DNA of 64,000 nucleotides from Fusarium oxysporum f. sp. lycopersici 4287 (taxonomy: Eukaryota > Ascomycota > Sordariomycetes > Hypocreales > Nectriaceae): the NCBI RefSeq assembly GCF_000149955.1, contig NW_017264851.1:90102-154101 (forward strand), given 5' to 3'. Below, in pieces: positions 10,659 through 22,665 of the stretch. A program made the translations under genes and the position numbers. Below the pieces are notes generated by a model, which had not been told where the DNA came from, made no database searches, and was given only the letters and a program-made list of their open reading frames with translations. Numbering within the stretch: position 1 is the first letter of the stretch; every line of letters begins with the position of its first letter.

Positions 10659-11798
10659 ATGGTTTCTTCGCCTCCCGCAATGTACGTTGAAACATACATT
10701 TTCCTCATACTATAATAAAACTACTGACTGATTTTGACTCATTAGACAATACGTCTTGGTGACTGGTGCCACCTGGTTTATTGGTGCGCATGTTGTCGAC
10801 CAACTTCTGTCGCGTGGTATCAAAGTCCGCGGGGCTACTCGATCATTATCCAAGGGGAAGACCATGATTGATGTGAGGCCTGAGTTTCGAGAGAAGCTTG
10901 ATTTCGTTCAGATTGGCGACTTCGAGAACCCGGAGGGATTTTTGGAGGCTATTCAGGACATCGACGCCGTTATTCATGTGGCAAGTGTACGTGCTATGAA
11001 AGACCTGGATGATATGACACACATTCTGACCTCACCTAGCCTTTCACATATGACACCAAAGACAATGAGAAAGAGTTGATTATACCAGCGATCAATGGTG
11101 TTGATTCTATCCTCAAAGCGGCGGCTACTTCGCCGAAAGTAAAGCGCATCGTCATCACGTCTTCCTTTGCATCCGTCCTTGATGCTGGGCGCAAGGCACC
11201 ACCGTACTTCACTTACACTGGCGATGACTGGAACCCTCTGTCATACGAAGAGTCGGTCGACCCTGAAACAAGTGCTGTAATAGCATACCGTGGATCCAAA
11301 AAGTTTGCAGAACTCAAAGCTTGGGACTTCATCGCTAAAGAGAAGCCCTCCTTCGACCTGGTCACCCTTTGCCCGCCTATGACGTTTGGTCCCATACGGC
11401 ATCCCGTTACGAACGTCGACGCGCTGAATGAGTCAAACAAGATGCTCTTCAACATAGCCAGCGGCGAAACTCCGCTGCCAGTTGCCAGGGTACCATTCTG
11501 GATCGACGTTCGCGACCTTGCCAAAGCTCACGTCGAGGCACTTTTGCGGCCTGAGGCTGGCGGAAAGCGATATATTCCAGCGTCTCCTGAGAGATTTACA
11601 TACAGCAAGGCCGCCAGCATCATTGGATCGCATTTTTCCTGGGCGGCAGATAATGTGTCGAAAGAGGTACAGGCTCCCGATGAGTCTCATGGCGTGGATG
11701 GGGAGACGGCTGGTCGGGAATTAGGTCTTGATTACATACCTTTTACAAGGACTGTTATCGACTTGATCACGCAGGTAAGGGATATGCAAAAGTCATGA
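10659..11798 (+). CDS. Extended SDR oxidoreductase (dihydroflavonol-4-reductase / Gre2-like)
   Basis: An NAD(P)-dependent reductase of carbonyl or sugar-derived substrates, cytosolic. Three exons: 10659-10681, 10746-10986 and 11040-11798, giving 340 residues. The 23-nt first exon supplies MVSSPPAI. Removing the second intron restores HVASPFTYDTKDNEKEL, which is continuous with the family. The Rossmann motif is TGATWFIG (14-21), where the central Gly of TGxxGxxG is replaced by Trp18. The catalytic residues are present: Ser129/130 in ITSSFAS, Tyr171 and Lys175 in YRGSK. It belongs to the DFR/cinnamoyl-CoA-reductase-like group also used for methylglyoxal and ketone reduction. It is divergent from the sugar transporter. 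Confidence 0.88.
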
Positions 11799-12721
11799 TT
11801 GTTCGAACTGGGAAGTATGGCACTGGATTGTGGAAACTGGCCGAAGGCAGCAAGTAGTTCCGCCGATGGTTGTCATTGTCTTGCAAGATTTCACCAGCAT
11901 CTCTTCCCTAATGTTATCCCAACCTTCTTCCAAATCAAAGAAAGAGGCTTCTTAAATGCGATAATGTAATCTATTTATGAGTTCTATTCATACGTGATGC
12001 GTTGAAATATGTCTCAATAACTATGAACTTTTCGCATAGCACGCAGAAAATCTTCAACCTAGGCACCATTTCATACTAGGGAACGTTCAGATCGTACAAG
12101 GCTCATATGATTGGACGCGGATAGGCGGCAGCGACAGCCCAAGCAGAAACCGGGTATAGGCGGCATCGGCGAACCGAGTCGCGTCTATGGCCCCTAGCAG
12201 TTTAGTGCATTAGCAAATTGAGGAAATTTAATGTAGGGTATCTTGGCGGGTAAATAATATCCCACGAGGAAAAACAAATACTTAGTCCCCCCCGCTCTTA
12301 GTTTCAAATACTTACATTATGCTCAATTTATAGAAGGAGAGCGAAGGTAGCTATCATATGTGCTGTTTTAATAAATGCTTTTCTCAAGGCCCGCGTTGAG
12401 CGTGAGATTTGGCGGCAGCATAACTTGGCCGGGCGAAATCAGGTTATGATGTATTCCAGTTTGCAACACACATCTGACATTTTATTATTCCACTATCTCT
12501 CAGACAGTAGTCCTGTTAGTTTTTGCAATACACTATTATGCTGTTAATATGCACTTCCTATATAAATAAAAAGAGTATTTGCAATAATGAATCTTGCCAA
12601 GGCATACATAACCGGTGCATTGTAAATCCGTCCCGTTGAGTGCGGGGTGTGACTGTTTTAGTCATACATTATTTACTGTACCATTCTTTTTGTCGACTAT
12701 GTTCGCTTTCTAGAATTAAAC
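11799..12721. promoter_or_regulatory. Upstream region of the Zn2Cys6 regulator gene
   Basis: No coding sequence is supported here. GGCGGCA occurs at 12124-12130, 12159-12165 and 12411-12417, all in the same orientation; the first two sit in the common context ATAGGCGGCA, 35 bases apart. The rest is AT-rich with several TATAAATA-like stretches near 12560. Confidence 0.35.
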
Positions 12722-14761
12722 ATGAGCTTCAATCGGCAAAGAGTAGCACTGGCATGTACTTATTGCCGCCACCGGTAAGCTGCCTGTCAGGGAAGACAGA
12801 CGCGCAAGTTGCTGAGCTGCACTAGGAAACGGCGATGTGACGCCACCAAACCAAGATGTAATAATTGCACCAGGTCAGGAGCGGACTGTCATTACGATGA
12901 TGGCCCCTCGCAAAGGTATAGGCATGCTACGACCTGTCCTCGATGCAGCGTCTAACGATTGCCTAACAGAATCGATACTTCTGGGGGCACAAAGGAAATA
13001 ATAAGTCGGTTGAAAGATATCAAAGACATACTGGCTGAGCAACAGCAGCACTTAACAGCCTTATCATCCAGGAACCATTCTCAGCCAGCATCTCGCGTCA
13101 ACTTATCGCAAGGCGCTACGCCAAATGCAAGTGATGGATCGCCAATAAGTGCTCCTGCGAATGGGACGCAAGCTATCGACGACGAGCCTCCACAATTCTC
13201 CTCTAGTATGAGAGAGCCGTTGGACGTAGCATCTGAACCGATGAATATTCCGGCCGAGCACAAAACCTCTTCAAGTTACCTCCTAGGTCTCCCAGCTGTG
13301 AAAATGCTAGTAGGTGAATATCCAACAAACCTATTCTTCCTACTAGAGAGCCAGAGTCCTCTGCCACCGGAGCTGTCTCCAGAGCAGTCGCAGAATCCGC
13401 TGCCTCCTTTCCAAATAGAACGATCGGTACTTGACCACCTAGTTGCCACCTTCTTCTCGTCAGTACACGTTAGCCATCCAGTACTCGATCAGGCAGAGTT
13501 TACAGAGATCTACGAAAGATTCCTGGACAAGGGAGCAGACTCGAGCACAGAGTCAGCCTTATGTATGACAGTCTTTGCTCTTGGTGCTGTTTCCAGTCTA
13601 CCAATGGGTTTATGCCATCCGCAAACTTCTCCCAATGGTACGAAATATATGAAATATGCTCTACCAACGCTCATGCTCCGCTCATTATGGTTGTTTTCCT
13701 TCGATCTCACATTAGCTCAGGCACTTGTTCTGGCGAGTGTTTATTTTGCATATATTGTCCGTCCGCTTCATAGTTGGCGACTCATATACTTGGCTACCAA
13801 TCTTTTACAGCTAAAGCTTTCAAGGTCAGAGCCTTATACTATCAGATAGTTAATCGCTAATAAGATTACCAGCTTGGATTGCCAAAAGCAAACGCTCAAT
13901 ACAGAAGTCGATATACTGCGGCTATTTTGGTCTTGCTTTATCATCGAATGCGACAGACTCGCTGAGCTGGAGCTCCCTAGAAGCAGTCTTCAACAATTGA
14001 CTGATGATGCAAACCTGCCCCGATGTGGGAATCTGGATGATCTTCACATGACAGCCTATCTGGCCGAGATATCTATCAGACGACTTCTGAACCGCATACA
14101 CAACTCCCTATACCCAAGAACACCAAATTATCTCAACACGTCTCTTTCTTCAACCTCACTGATGACATCAGAAGAGTTTTCTATCGACAAGCTAACTTCG
14201 ATCACCTCTGTCTGTGAAGAACTGCACAGTCAACTTGACTTATGGCACGCAGCAATCCCGGAGCAGTTCCGACCACCACTTAATCTTGAGGAAATAGACA
14301 ATGACAGGATATCCATATTGAGAATTCGATACTATGCCGCGAAACATATTATATACCGACCTTTTGTTCTCCATGTTACAACGCATACGAGCTCACAGAT
14401 TTCGAGTGCTATTGTCGAGAAGGCAGGTATTTGTATCGAAAGTTGCAGTTTGTATCTTTACCACACCTCTAAGATTCTTCGCGCTCCAAGTCAATACACA
14501 TGGACGTTTGCATTGTCGTAAGCAACCTCCATCAGGCCGCAGTGTCTTATACTAAATCACCAAGCCAGGTCGCTCGGGGCAGTGATTATACTGACATTGT
14601 CATGGCTCAATTCTGAGCTCCGGCACTTTATTCCTGACATAGAGAGCCTTCAAAGTTTGGCCATTGATAACTTGAGTCAATGGAATGTTTCCAGTATCTC
14701 CGATGTTTTGGCAATACTTAAGGAGATAAGGAGGAAGACACGTCTTCGAACAAGAGTCTGA
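12722..14761 (+). CDS. Zn2Cys6 transcription factor with fungal MHR domain
   Basis: A nuclear pathway regulator. Five exons: 12722-12774, 12826-12915, 12970-13824, 13873-14517 and 14569-14761, giving 564 residues. The first intron splits the zinc cluster. After splicing the six cysteines are C12, C15, C22, C29, C32 and C39, with canonical spacing C-x2-C-x6-C-x6-C-x2-C-x6-C and a basic RHRKRR segment. A short coiled-coil-like stretch (LKDIKDILAEQQQHL) follows, then a long middle homology region (from about residue 180) with the VATFFSSVHVSHPVLD start typical of Fungal_trans proteins. It lies between the SDR gene and the dehydratase gene and is the natural candidate to control that cluster. Confidence 0.9.
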
Positions 14762-14882
14762 GAGATCTAGGATCTTGATAACGCAGGTTCATCTGATTGT
14801 CCGGATTCTATTTCACAGTACTATAAAAGATATCAAGGTGTGAAATATCTTGATTGATGTATAAGGGGAGTCGATTCAAATG

Positions 14883-16491
14883 TTATAGCTCGCCACCTGT
14901 GGGCTGCGCGATAATCTTCAAACCAATTTCAGATGTCCAGAACTTGCCATCAGGATAAGTATACTTTTGGAGCGCTTCATCAGTGTAGCCTGTAGAGTAA
15001 CCTGGTGACAATGGCGTGACGTAGTGAGTATTGACAATCTTGGAGGGATGTCGCAAGTTTTCACGGTGGCTGTCGGCATTTTCCAACATTGACTTGCGTC
15101 CACTAATAGCAACATAGTCAATCGTGCTGAGATGGGACGTGAGTTCTGTCAAGCCCATTGCGCCATTATGTGGAACGCATGGGATATTGAACTTGAGGGC
15201 CATCAGCATGACCGCCTAGAACGAGGATGATTAGCTTGGGACGCGAATCAACAGTAACTATGCTTATGCGGACTTACAAGACATTCGTTAACGCTACCGA
15301 GTCTAACAGCATCGATTTGTGCAACGTCAGTTGCTTCAGCCTGCAATAACTGCTTGAAAGTGACTCTGTTTTGTGCTGCTTCGCCTGTGGCAACACCGAC
15401 GCCATACGGCTTCAGCGCCTTGCGAATCGCTGCGTGCCCCAGCACGTCGTCGGGGTTTGTGGGTTCTGCAAGAGAATCAGGAATGTATGCCCAGTTGGGC
15501 TGAAGGAAATTGAGGCATACCTTCAATAAAAACAGGCTTGAACTCCACCAAATGCTTCATGTACTCAATAGCCTCAGGTACGCTCCAGACCTATTCCAAC
15601 GTTAGTGACAGCTATCATAAAGCGGAGTGACCACTTGCCTGATTAGCATCAATCATGATCTGGTAGTCATTATCGTAACCCAAGACGTCTCTCACAGCAG
15701 ACAATCTTTCTCTATCGGCCTCGATGCTGGTCCCGACTTTGAACTGATCGCCACAGAATGCCTCCTCCCATTGGTGCGTGCGAGACGCTCTTGGACCTGC
15801 ACCATGGGCCTTAGCCCAATTGGGAATGCATAATGCATGCAAGTCTTGCGACCGTTGTAGCGCGTGACCACTCCCTTCTGGGACCTGGGGCTGGAACTAG
15901 ATACGCATTGACCTCCCCCCTCCCCCCACAAATGGTGTGATGACGTCGGTGATATACCTGAAGTCGATGCAGCGGACAATCTCCTCGGGACTCATCTCAC
16001 ACACGATCTGCCATACCGGAAGACCTAATATCTTGCCCCAGAGGTCCCAAACAGCGTTGAGTACGCCAGCAACGGCCAAATGTGTCACGCTCTTCTCAGG
16101 ACCGATCCATCTGTACTGGGAGTCGGAGACCATATATCGCCAGGTCTTGCCCATGTTGCGAGTCAACTCATGCATTGTCCTTCCAACTACGCGTTTCGCG
16201 AAGATGTTCAGAGCCATACAAATGAGTTCACTTCCTCGACCGTTGCTGAAAGCCTGTCTGACCATTAGCAGCAATTCTGAAGGTGTCGACCGCAACCGGA
16301 CTGACAATCCCTTCACCGATCAAATCACCGTGATTGGTATGCAGTTGAATGTATGGATGCGACCCATTCGTGCCAATATGCATGGCGTCTGAGCCAACTC
16401 CGTCTAGACTAGTGGGGAATCTGATGTCGGTAACGGTGAAGCTGGTGATGGTGACATCATCAACTTCTAACGGTGTCTTTGAGGATGGCAT
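14883..16491 (-). pseudogene. Enolase-superfamily sugar-acid dehydratase (L-fuconate/L-rhamnonate type, ENOSF1-like), internally damaged
   Basis: The family dehydrates aldonic acids to 2-keto-3-deoxy acids. Clear exons on the minus strand are 16306-16491, about 15947-16253 (ends near RYITDVITP), about 15639-15760, 15521-15590, 15278-15465 and 14883-15215. They carry MIDANQ, FIEEPTNPDD and GVATGE (three metal carboxylates) and the catalytic His in CVPHNG. Between 15760 and 15947, where relatives have the TTSAGWLGYS strand, no frame gives the expected sequence; it contains G-runs and stops. The KxK motif (FKxKVG) reads QFKVG, so its first Lys is lost. The intron 15591-15638 uses a GC-AG donor (gcaagt). 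Size is otherwise normal. It is probably an inactive copy, although a base-call error in the G-run could contribute. It lies in the same cluster as the transporter, SDR and regulator. Confidence 0.72.
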
Positions 16492-16997
16492 TGTAGCGGC
16501 GTAGACAGGAGAAGAAACAAGTTCTGGTGTTTCAAGGTTGGAACCTACGATTTGATTTGTACATCATCTTGTAATGATGAGGGGCCTTTTAAGGAGATTT
16601 AAAGCCTGTCCCATTAATGGTAACAAAGAATGCGGAAGTCAGATCCGCAAGTTAGAGGATTGCGGGGTTCGATGCGAACCAGCGGGCTTATCTGCCGACT
16701 ATCCCCGCTATCTATTTTGCTCCTGGCAATACTGGCCAATGTGGTTAGACAAAAGGACCGGATAAGCTTTTATACAGAACGGAATTAATATGGAGTGCTG
16801 TTAACATAAGACCTGAGGAGCTAACCAGTCCGCGTATAGTGCTTTGTGGCGCAGTAGGCGTCTTCCGTCAGCGGCTGCTGAGGTCTTTGGGCGCTTATTA
16901 TAAACCCTTTAACTTTCATTTCCCCGCATTACGATATCTACAATCTGTTTGACCCTGGCACACTTAAGCAAATATCTCTCAATTACCCTTGCCCAAA
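16492..16997. other. Intergenic region upstream of the dehydratase
   Basis: No coding sequence is supported. It should hold the dehydratase promoter (reading left). I do not see the GGCGGCA motif found upstream of the other cluster genes. Confidence 0.4.
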
Positions 16998-17141
16998 ATG
17001 CTCCCGGTCCTCGAACTTACGGGCTGCGCTGAATTCGAAGAGCTGTTGCAAAACTGCAAAGTTATTATCCTCGAAGCAGAGGCTACCTTATCTGCACTCT
17101 ACAACAAACGCGCCTCCTTCAAGAAGATATCTGATGAATAA
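16998..17141 (+). pseudogene. Possible thioredoxin-like remnant
   Basis: A 47-codon frame starting MLPVLELTG contains EFEELLQNCKVIILEAEA and ends FKKISDE before a stop. This has the order of the first strand and helix of thioredoxin (EF..LI..KPVVIDFWA...FEKISDE), but the CGPC active site is absent. Downstream a different frame around 17250-17290 (ATQVTAVFKIKN) faintly recalls the later thioredoxin strand. If it is related, it is a dead copy. Resemblance is weak. Confidence 0.25.
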
Positions 17142-18404
17142 GATTATGGGACTGGGGAATACACCTTGGCGAAATGGACTACCGGTAATATCCTCGAAAT
17201 TATTTATGTATATTGGGCTTGTAGAAATGAAGGCAGTAATTGCCACCAAGCCTACTGCGACTCAAGTAACGGCGGTGTTTAAGATCAAGAATTGGCAAGA
17301 TAGTAATATACATAGTCTTAGGGAATTGCAGTCATGTTAAAAGCGTTGTTTTATGCTGGCACTTTTGCTTGATTATATAATAATTATTATTTAGCTGGTT
17401 GATATTATATCCTGAGTTTTATCTCCTAATTAAAATACACTATAGATAACACTTCAATGCTTCAGAAGCCTAGTAGTACACAGCCGGGCCTCAATGTAAA
17501 CGACTGGTAGTTACATTCTTAATTCGTTTAGCCACTACCTCCGCATGCAATGTATGTATTGACAGAGACTGGTTCCCCAAGGAAGCGCGACATAGTTGGC
17601 GAGAGACCAGCGCTAGACGGGGACGCTTTAGGGGTGTTATTGCTGGACGGGTCAGTATAAGTGGTTTAATTAATCAATGGCATGTCAGACAAACCTTGTG
17701 ACAGAGGAGGATGACCCCTGATTTGGTACTATCGAAACATTTGACGATGAGGTTGGCATTGTTAAATGAAATAGATCACAGTATTTACAAAAACTTTTGT
17801 CAGGTTAATCTCTTCCAAATTGCAGAACTTCTCCGGTCGTAAAGACCTCACATGATTTTATATGCCAGCTTGAAGTCTCATATTATATTTTACCTTGCAT
17901 ACTCATTTACTAGCTAGCTTTCCGTTATGCGCAATGAAGACTGTGACCCAGCTACTGCTATTTACTATATACTTTTGCTCAACCTTTATTTTACTTTCTA
18001 CAGAAGTGAATATTTGCGGCCTGTTGTTCTGCGATCCCGAGTTATGCGCATGCGCAAAACTGCAGACGAACCCCACCACCCTTTTTCTCTACCCCTGCTT
18101 AGCCTATGATAACTCTGCCCCCCAAATGAGGTGACGGGACATGCAAGTCGTCTTAAAGAGCGCCTTGTAGGCTGCAGTTTGCGAACCATGGCTCAACAAG
18201 AACGCCTAGCCGGCCGCTCAAGGCGACCCAGGGGCGGTCAGTAGCATTAGCCAGACATGGAGCCACTTTACAATTGCCGTTTTTTTCTCTTTGTACAACT
18301 CACCCCGAAAACCTCGCATTTTAATTTTTTACCAGTAATTGTAGCGTGTAGGTGTTACGCTGTTGCCTTGGCCCTGCAAAAGCCCACTATTATACCCGCC
18401 CGCC
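17142..18404. other. Gene-poor stretch upstream of the zinc-finger gene
   Basis: Only short overlapping open frames (17895-18134 and 17927-18109) without family features. The proximal 150 bases before 18405 are pyrimidine-rich, as expected for a fungal promoter/5' UTR. Confidence 0.4.
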
Positions 18405-21400
18405 ATGTCCTCGTCTATACCGCCAGCTGCCGACGTGACACCCAGGACCAGGCATGAAAAAAGCCAACAAACCACGGATGCAAAGCCCCGATCCTTGCGT
18501 GAGCGCCTCAAGCACAAAGGAAGACATTACTTGAACAAAGCCCCGGGTTTGCTCCCCTCTTATGCCAAAGCACGGCCTTCCTCCCGGTTGATGTCTAATA
18601 CCCTCAAAGAGAAGATGGCGGTTCTTTGGAAGGATGGAAATTCCTCGCCGACAACGGACAGTGACCTGGATACTCCAAGGGATAATAGCTCTACCGATTC
18701 GAATATACAAAACGTGGTCCAGGTGGTGCCGACCGGGTTACAACAACACCCTGTAGACCAAACAGTCTCATTCTCAGCAAAGACAGACGGGACCGATGGA
18801 GAGGGCCCCGCAGCCAAATCCGAAAGCCATCGCCGATGGATCAAGGCTTATCCAGGAGTGAGAAGGAAACGAGTTACCTCGACGCCTATCCTGCCACTAC
18901 ATTTGGGTGAGCTTACGGGAGTGGGTAGCCAATACGATGTTGCCAACAGGCCGGCATCTGCGTTGATCTTGGGCCCGTACAATGCAGATTTGAAAGGTGA
19001 ATCCATGCTCAATTTCTACCTACCTATTTTCTGACTATGTTAACTGTGTTCTAGAAAAAGACGATATTATACGCCGGCGCAGCCTGGTATGTAGCCTCTT
19101 TTTTATTTTACACTGATCCAAGTGCTGACATTTTGCCTCAGAGTCAACCGGTGACTTCAACTTGCGATACAGACATCCCTGAGTATGGTCAAAACTTTTC
19201 TTTTGCTACATACAACCCATCCGAACTCGATCTTCTACGAAGGCTTTCCGAGGACACATTCCAAGCCTCGACGTCTGCCCGAGACTCCACCTTTAGCTTT
19301 ACACGGCCTTCCTCTATAATTTCAGCTGCTAGCACGTACGACTCGTCCATTGGCAGGGCCAGTTCCACGCCTTCTCGTCGACGATCTCTTTTCAGAAAGA
19401 CCCTGTCATCTTCTTCATCTCTCAACATATACCGAGAATCACTACGTAACCATCGAGATCATGACAAGACTCCCGTGCCGCCTATCCCGTACCTCGACCC
19501 GCAAACCAAGGAACGACTCTCGGCATCAGCAAATATTCCAGTATACCAACATCTCATTGCTGCATCAGAGCCCACTGATTCGATCGCGTCACTTGTATCA
19601 GCCAAGGACAGCTCGTTGACTGTGTCTGATCAGGTGGCTTTGGCTGGTTGGGTTGCCCAGCAGCGTCGTTTGAACAAAGGTTTACTCCTCTCTTCATCAT
19701 TCAATACACCAAAAGTACAGTGGCAGCTTGCTAGTGGACAGCTTCAGGTTGAGGAGAATCCCGACGAAGAGTTGAGTACCATTGAGGAACGACTCTCAGA
19801 TGCAGGACCTCCGAGTGAGTCGATGCGTAGACTGAGTATGGATGATCACGTCGATAGAGGTCACCTCTCCACCCCACGGAGTCATCCAGCGAAAGCAATG
19901 ATACCATCCACAGGGACGAGAACCGAGACCACACTTGATGCTCGTTCTACAGCTCTCTCTAGTAAGGATGATACGGAACATGGGTTGACTCCAGACACAT
20001 CTGTGACTGAAACTGATACAAGCGAAACCGACGAGTCCATGTCTGACGTCTCACGGCAAACGGATGAGTCTTTCGAAGAGGCCTTTCTAGCTTCTTCTCT
20101 GGACCCAGCCCTCCTAGCCTCTGTGACCGCCTTGAAAGATACGGTCACCGCACTGGTTGTCCAACGGGTTGTCGACTGGGTGAAAACTTGCTCACCAGGA
20201 CTCAATCAGAATTCAGGGGCTTCTGACTCTACACAATCCAGTGGTCAAAATGGCCCACCGGCTGAAAGTGATGCTAATAGCAAAAAGAGGGGAATCGATG
20301 ATAGAGAGAGTGAAGGTGACAATATCAATGCTGGCGGCAGAGGAAACGGAGACGATCATGAAAAACGTCGCAAGACAGAAAGCGCGCCACCGGGATCAGT
20401 ACCAAATCTCGCTTGCCCGTTTGTTAAAGAATACCCCGGAGAAAGATGGCCTCGGTGCCAAAAAGGCTGGCCAAGCGTTCATCGGATAAAGTGCACAAGC
20501 CTGCTTACTAAAGTCAAGACACGATTTGCTGACTATAATAGGGAGCATATTTATAGATCTCACAAAGCACCGATTTATTGCAAGAGATGTTTTAGAATAG
20601 TCAAGACGGAGAAAGAACTTGATGCCCATCTCCGTCAGGACCCGGCTTGCGAAGTCGTCAGTCCATCTAGAGAAATGCCAGGTATCGATAACGAGACTAA
20701 AGAGCGTCTCAAGTCAAGGAGAGGCATTCAGAATATTTCTGAAGAGGAAAAGTGGAAGCATATGTACAAGGTTCTGTTTCCGAGAACCGAAGATATACCA
20801 TCACCATGTAAGTTCTATCTGGGACACTTACTTGGAATTGTACCATTGACCTGTGTATAGATTGTGACTTGCAAATCCTTGAGGCGCCCATGACTGCAGA
20901 AACGCGAGCTCAATATCGCAGCTTTCTTCGACAGGAGGTCCCCGCCCGTGTGATACGAGACATAAACGCCAATGTACGAAGTATGCCAGGATTTCAGTTT
21001 AGCTCTGAAGTATCTGAGCGTTCACTCTTTGAAATGGTGTCTTCTGCAGTCTGGAATGCGTTTGACGAAGTCTTGCCAAGCCTGTTACCCCCAACCGAGC
21101 ACAGGGATCTCCCAACAAGCGCTGCCCCAGCCACCGAGGTTCTGGCCGAATCTCAAGATCAGACATTGTCTGTTCCCTCATTGGCTTTTCAGGATGAGCC
21201 AGACTATTTAAATTCACACCGCGAGCTTCCCATTGTCGAAACCGAGGCAGCACAAGACTTTCACGATACAAGTACAGAGGATCCAATTGCTAGCTTGGAG
21301 CTGTTAGATCCTGGAAATGTTGCAGTCAGAAATCTGGACTTTGATGAGCTCGGCGAATTTGGGAATGGTCTTAATCCTGTTGTTTATGACTTTAACTTTA

Positions 21401-21417
21401 ACCTTCTGCCATATTAA
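18405..21417 (+). CDS. Large zinc-finger protein with fungal C2H2-type module
   Basis: Five exons: 18405-18996, 19055-19086, 19142-20490, 20542-20807 and 20861-21417, giving 931 residues. The start at 18405 is the first ATG (context GCCATGT). The intron at 20491-20541 is exactly 51 nt, so an unspliced reading stays open; removing it restores VHRIKEHIYRSHKAPIYC, the conserved core of this fungal family. The module runs from CPFVKEYP through YCKRC...LDAHLRQDPAC to EEEKWKHMYKVLFP and EDIPSPYCD, near residues 610-745. About 600 Ser/Thr-rich, low-complexity residues precede it, with a basic KKRGIDDRE/EKRRKTE segment that could be a nuclear signal. An acidic tail follows. Relatives are common in ascomycetes and mostly uncharacterised; a nuclear regulatory role is inference. 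Confidence 0.82.
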
Positions 21418-22485
21418 GATATACAGAGGATATAGTACTGGATTGGACCGACGATTGGCATTGTATATCTGATGCTCACGTAGTCGTATCAAGCATCTCA
21501 TCACTGGCCAATTCATAACTGGACCAATTAAGCTGTATAGATCCTAAGCAGATTACTTTTCCCTTGAACTTTGTTGGGCCCTGCCGTTTGCTATTCACCG
21601 CGATAGTTTAGATATAATAACATTATGTCAAGCTTAATGCATTATTAAACTTTAATCCAGTCGAGACTAGCTGTGTACACTTCTCTTCGCGCCATTAGAA
21701 GGTGGGCCTTTTAACCTCCTTTTCCTCATTATCTTGTTGGCGCCCCTAGGCCGTTATTGCACCCTCGGGATCGTGTGCAACGACCTCGATCTCGATTCTC
21801 ATATCATCTTCCCTGAGACGTGTTATGCCAGCGCAACTCCAGATAGGTTCGTGGTCGGGCATATACTATTTACTTTTGTGGCGAATGAAGCCCAGTCTGC
21901 CCAACTGCAAGCGTGCTGACCACCACCGCAGCGTGCATGCAGTTGCCCGACTAGAGAGACAATGCATGTGCAACTAATAAGTTTTCTTTCTCCTCGCCAA
22001 CACTAATGCCAGATTCCCAATTGGAGTGCGGCTTTTATTTGTCGACTGAGGCATCTATTAAGAGGTGCATATGTCGACGTGGTTTCTTCCAAGGCGCACA
22101 AACTAAAACAAATTCAGTTGACCGCCACTAGAAACCTCCCATCGAACGTCTTCTCCTTCTATCACCAAGTTACTCCTAATGTCCTTTTTTTTTATTACAC
22201 CAGCAATAACATAGAAATTGTAAACTGTGAGGCTGCTGTATTGTAATTAATTACATTACTTAAAAACATCTACTAAGAATACTAAGGGTTTAAGTATTAA
22301 GATTCAATTTTCAAAGATTTTAAAAGAGACTCTATAATTTTATAAAGCAACTAATATAAGAAGGTATTTTTAGAGCTATAGTTATATTTTAATATATATT
22401 AACTCTAGGTGGCTGTATTCTAGTGCAATTAATAGAGTGCATTTGTCTTTAGTAGCTTTCTTCCTTTAATTAACACAGACTTCTA
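21418..22485. other. Gene-poor, increasingly AT-rich stretch
   Basis: No gene is supported. From about 22180 to 22480 the sequence is strongly AT-biased with TAATTA/TATA-rich words, as left by repeat-induced point mutation on an old repeat. Confidence 0.4.
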
Positions 22486-22665
22486 ATTAAGCAAACACAG
22501 CTCTAGTCTTATTATTACCTTTGTATTAAGACTTTTTAAGTATTCCTTATATCCCTCCTGGGTAATAGGGCCATTGCTATTAACAGTGCCTTTAACGCAG
22601 CGCTGCACAACGTCTACATATACTAAACCCAGCTTCTCCACGACTACTGGTAACAGATAGTTGGC
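22486..22665 (-). pseudogene. Coding relic resembling part of a fungal DUF7580/prion-inhibition-type protein
   Basis: Sixty codons read open on the minus strand from the segment ANYLLPVVVEKLGL through VDVVQRCVKG to a stop. Upstream the frame is broken by a stop. The pattern LG..Y...VQRC..G followed by an acidic/charged helix resembles the end of DUF7580-type domains found in fungal NLR and HeLo-like proteins. No start or splice context is visible, and the flanks are AT-rich. Assignment is tentative. Confidence 0.25.
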
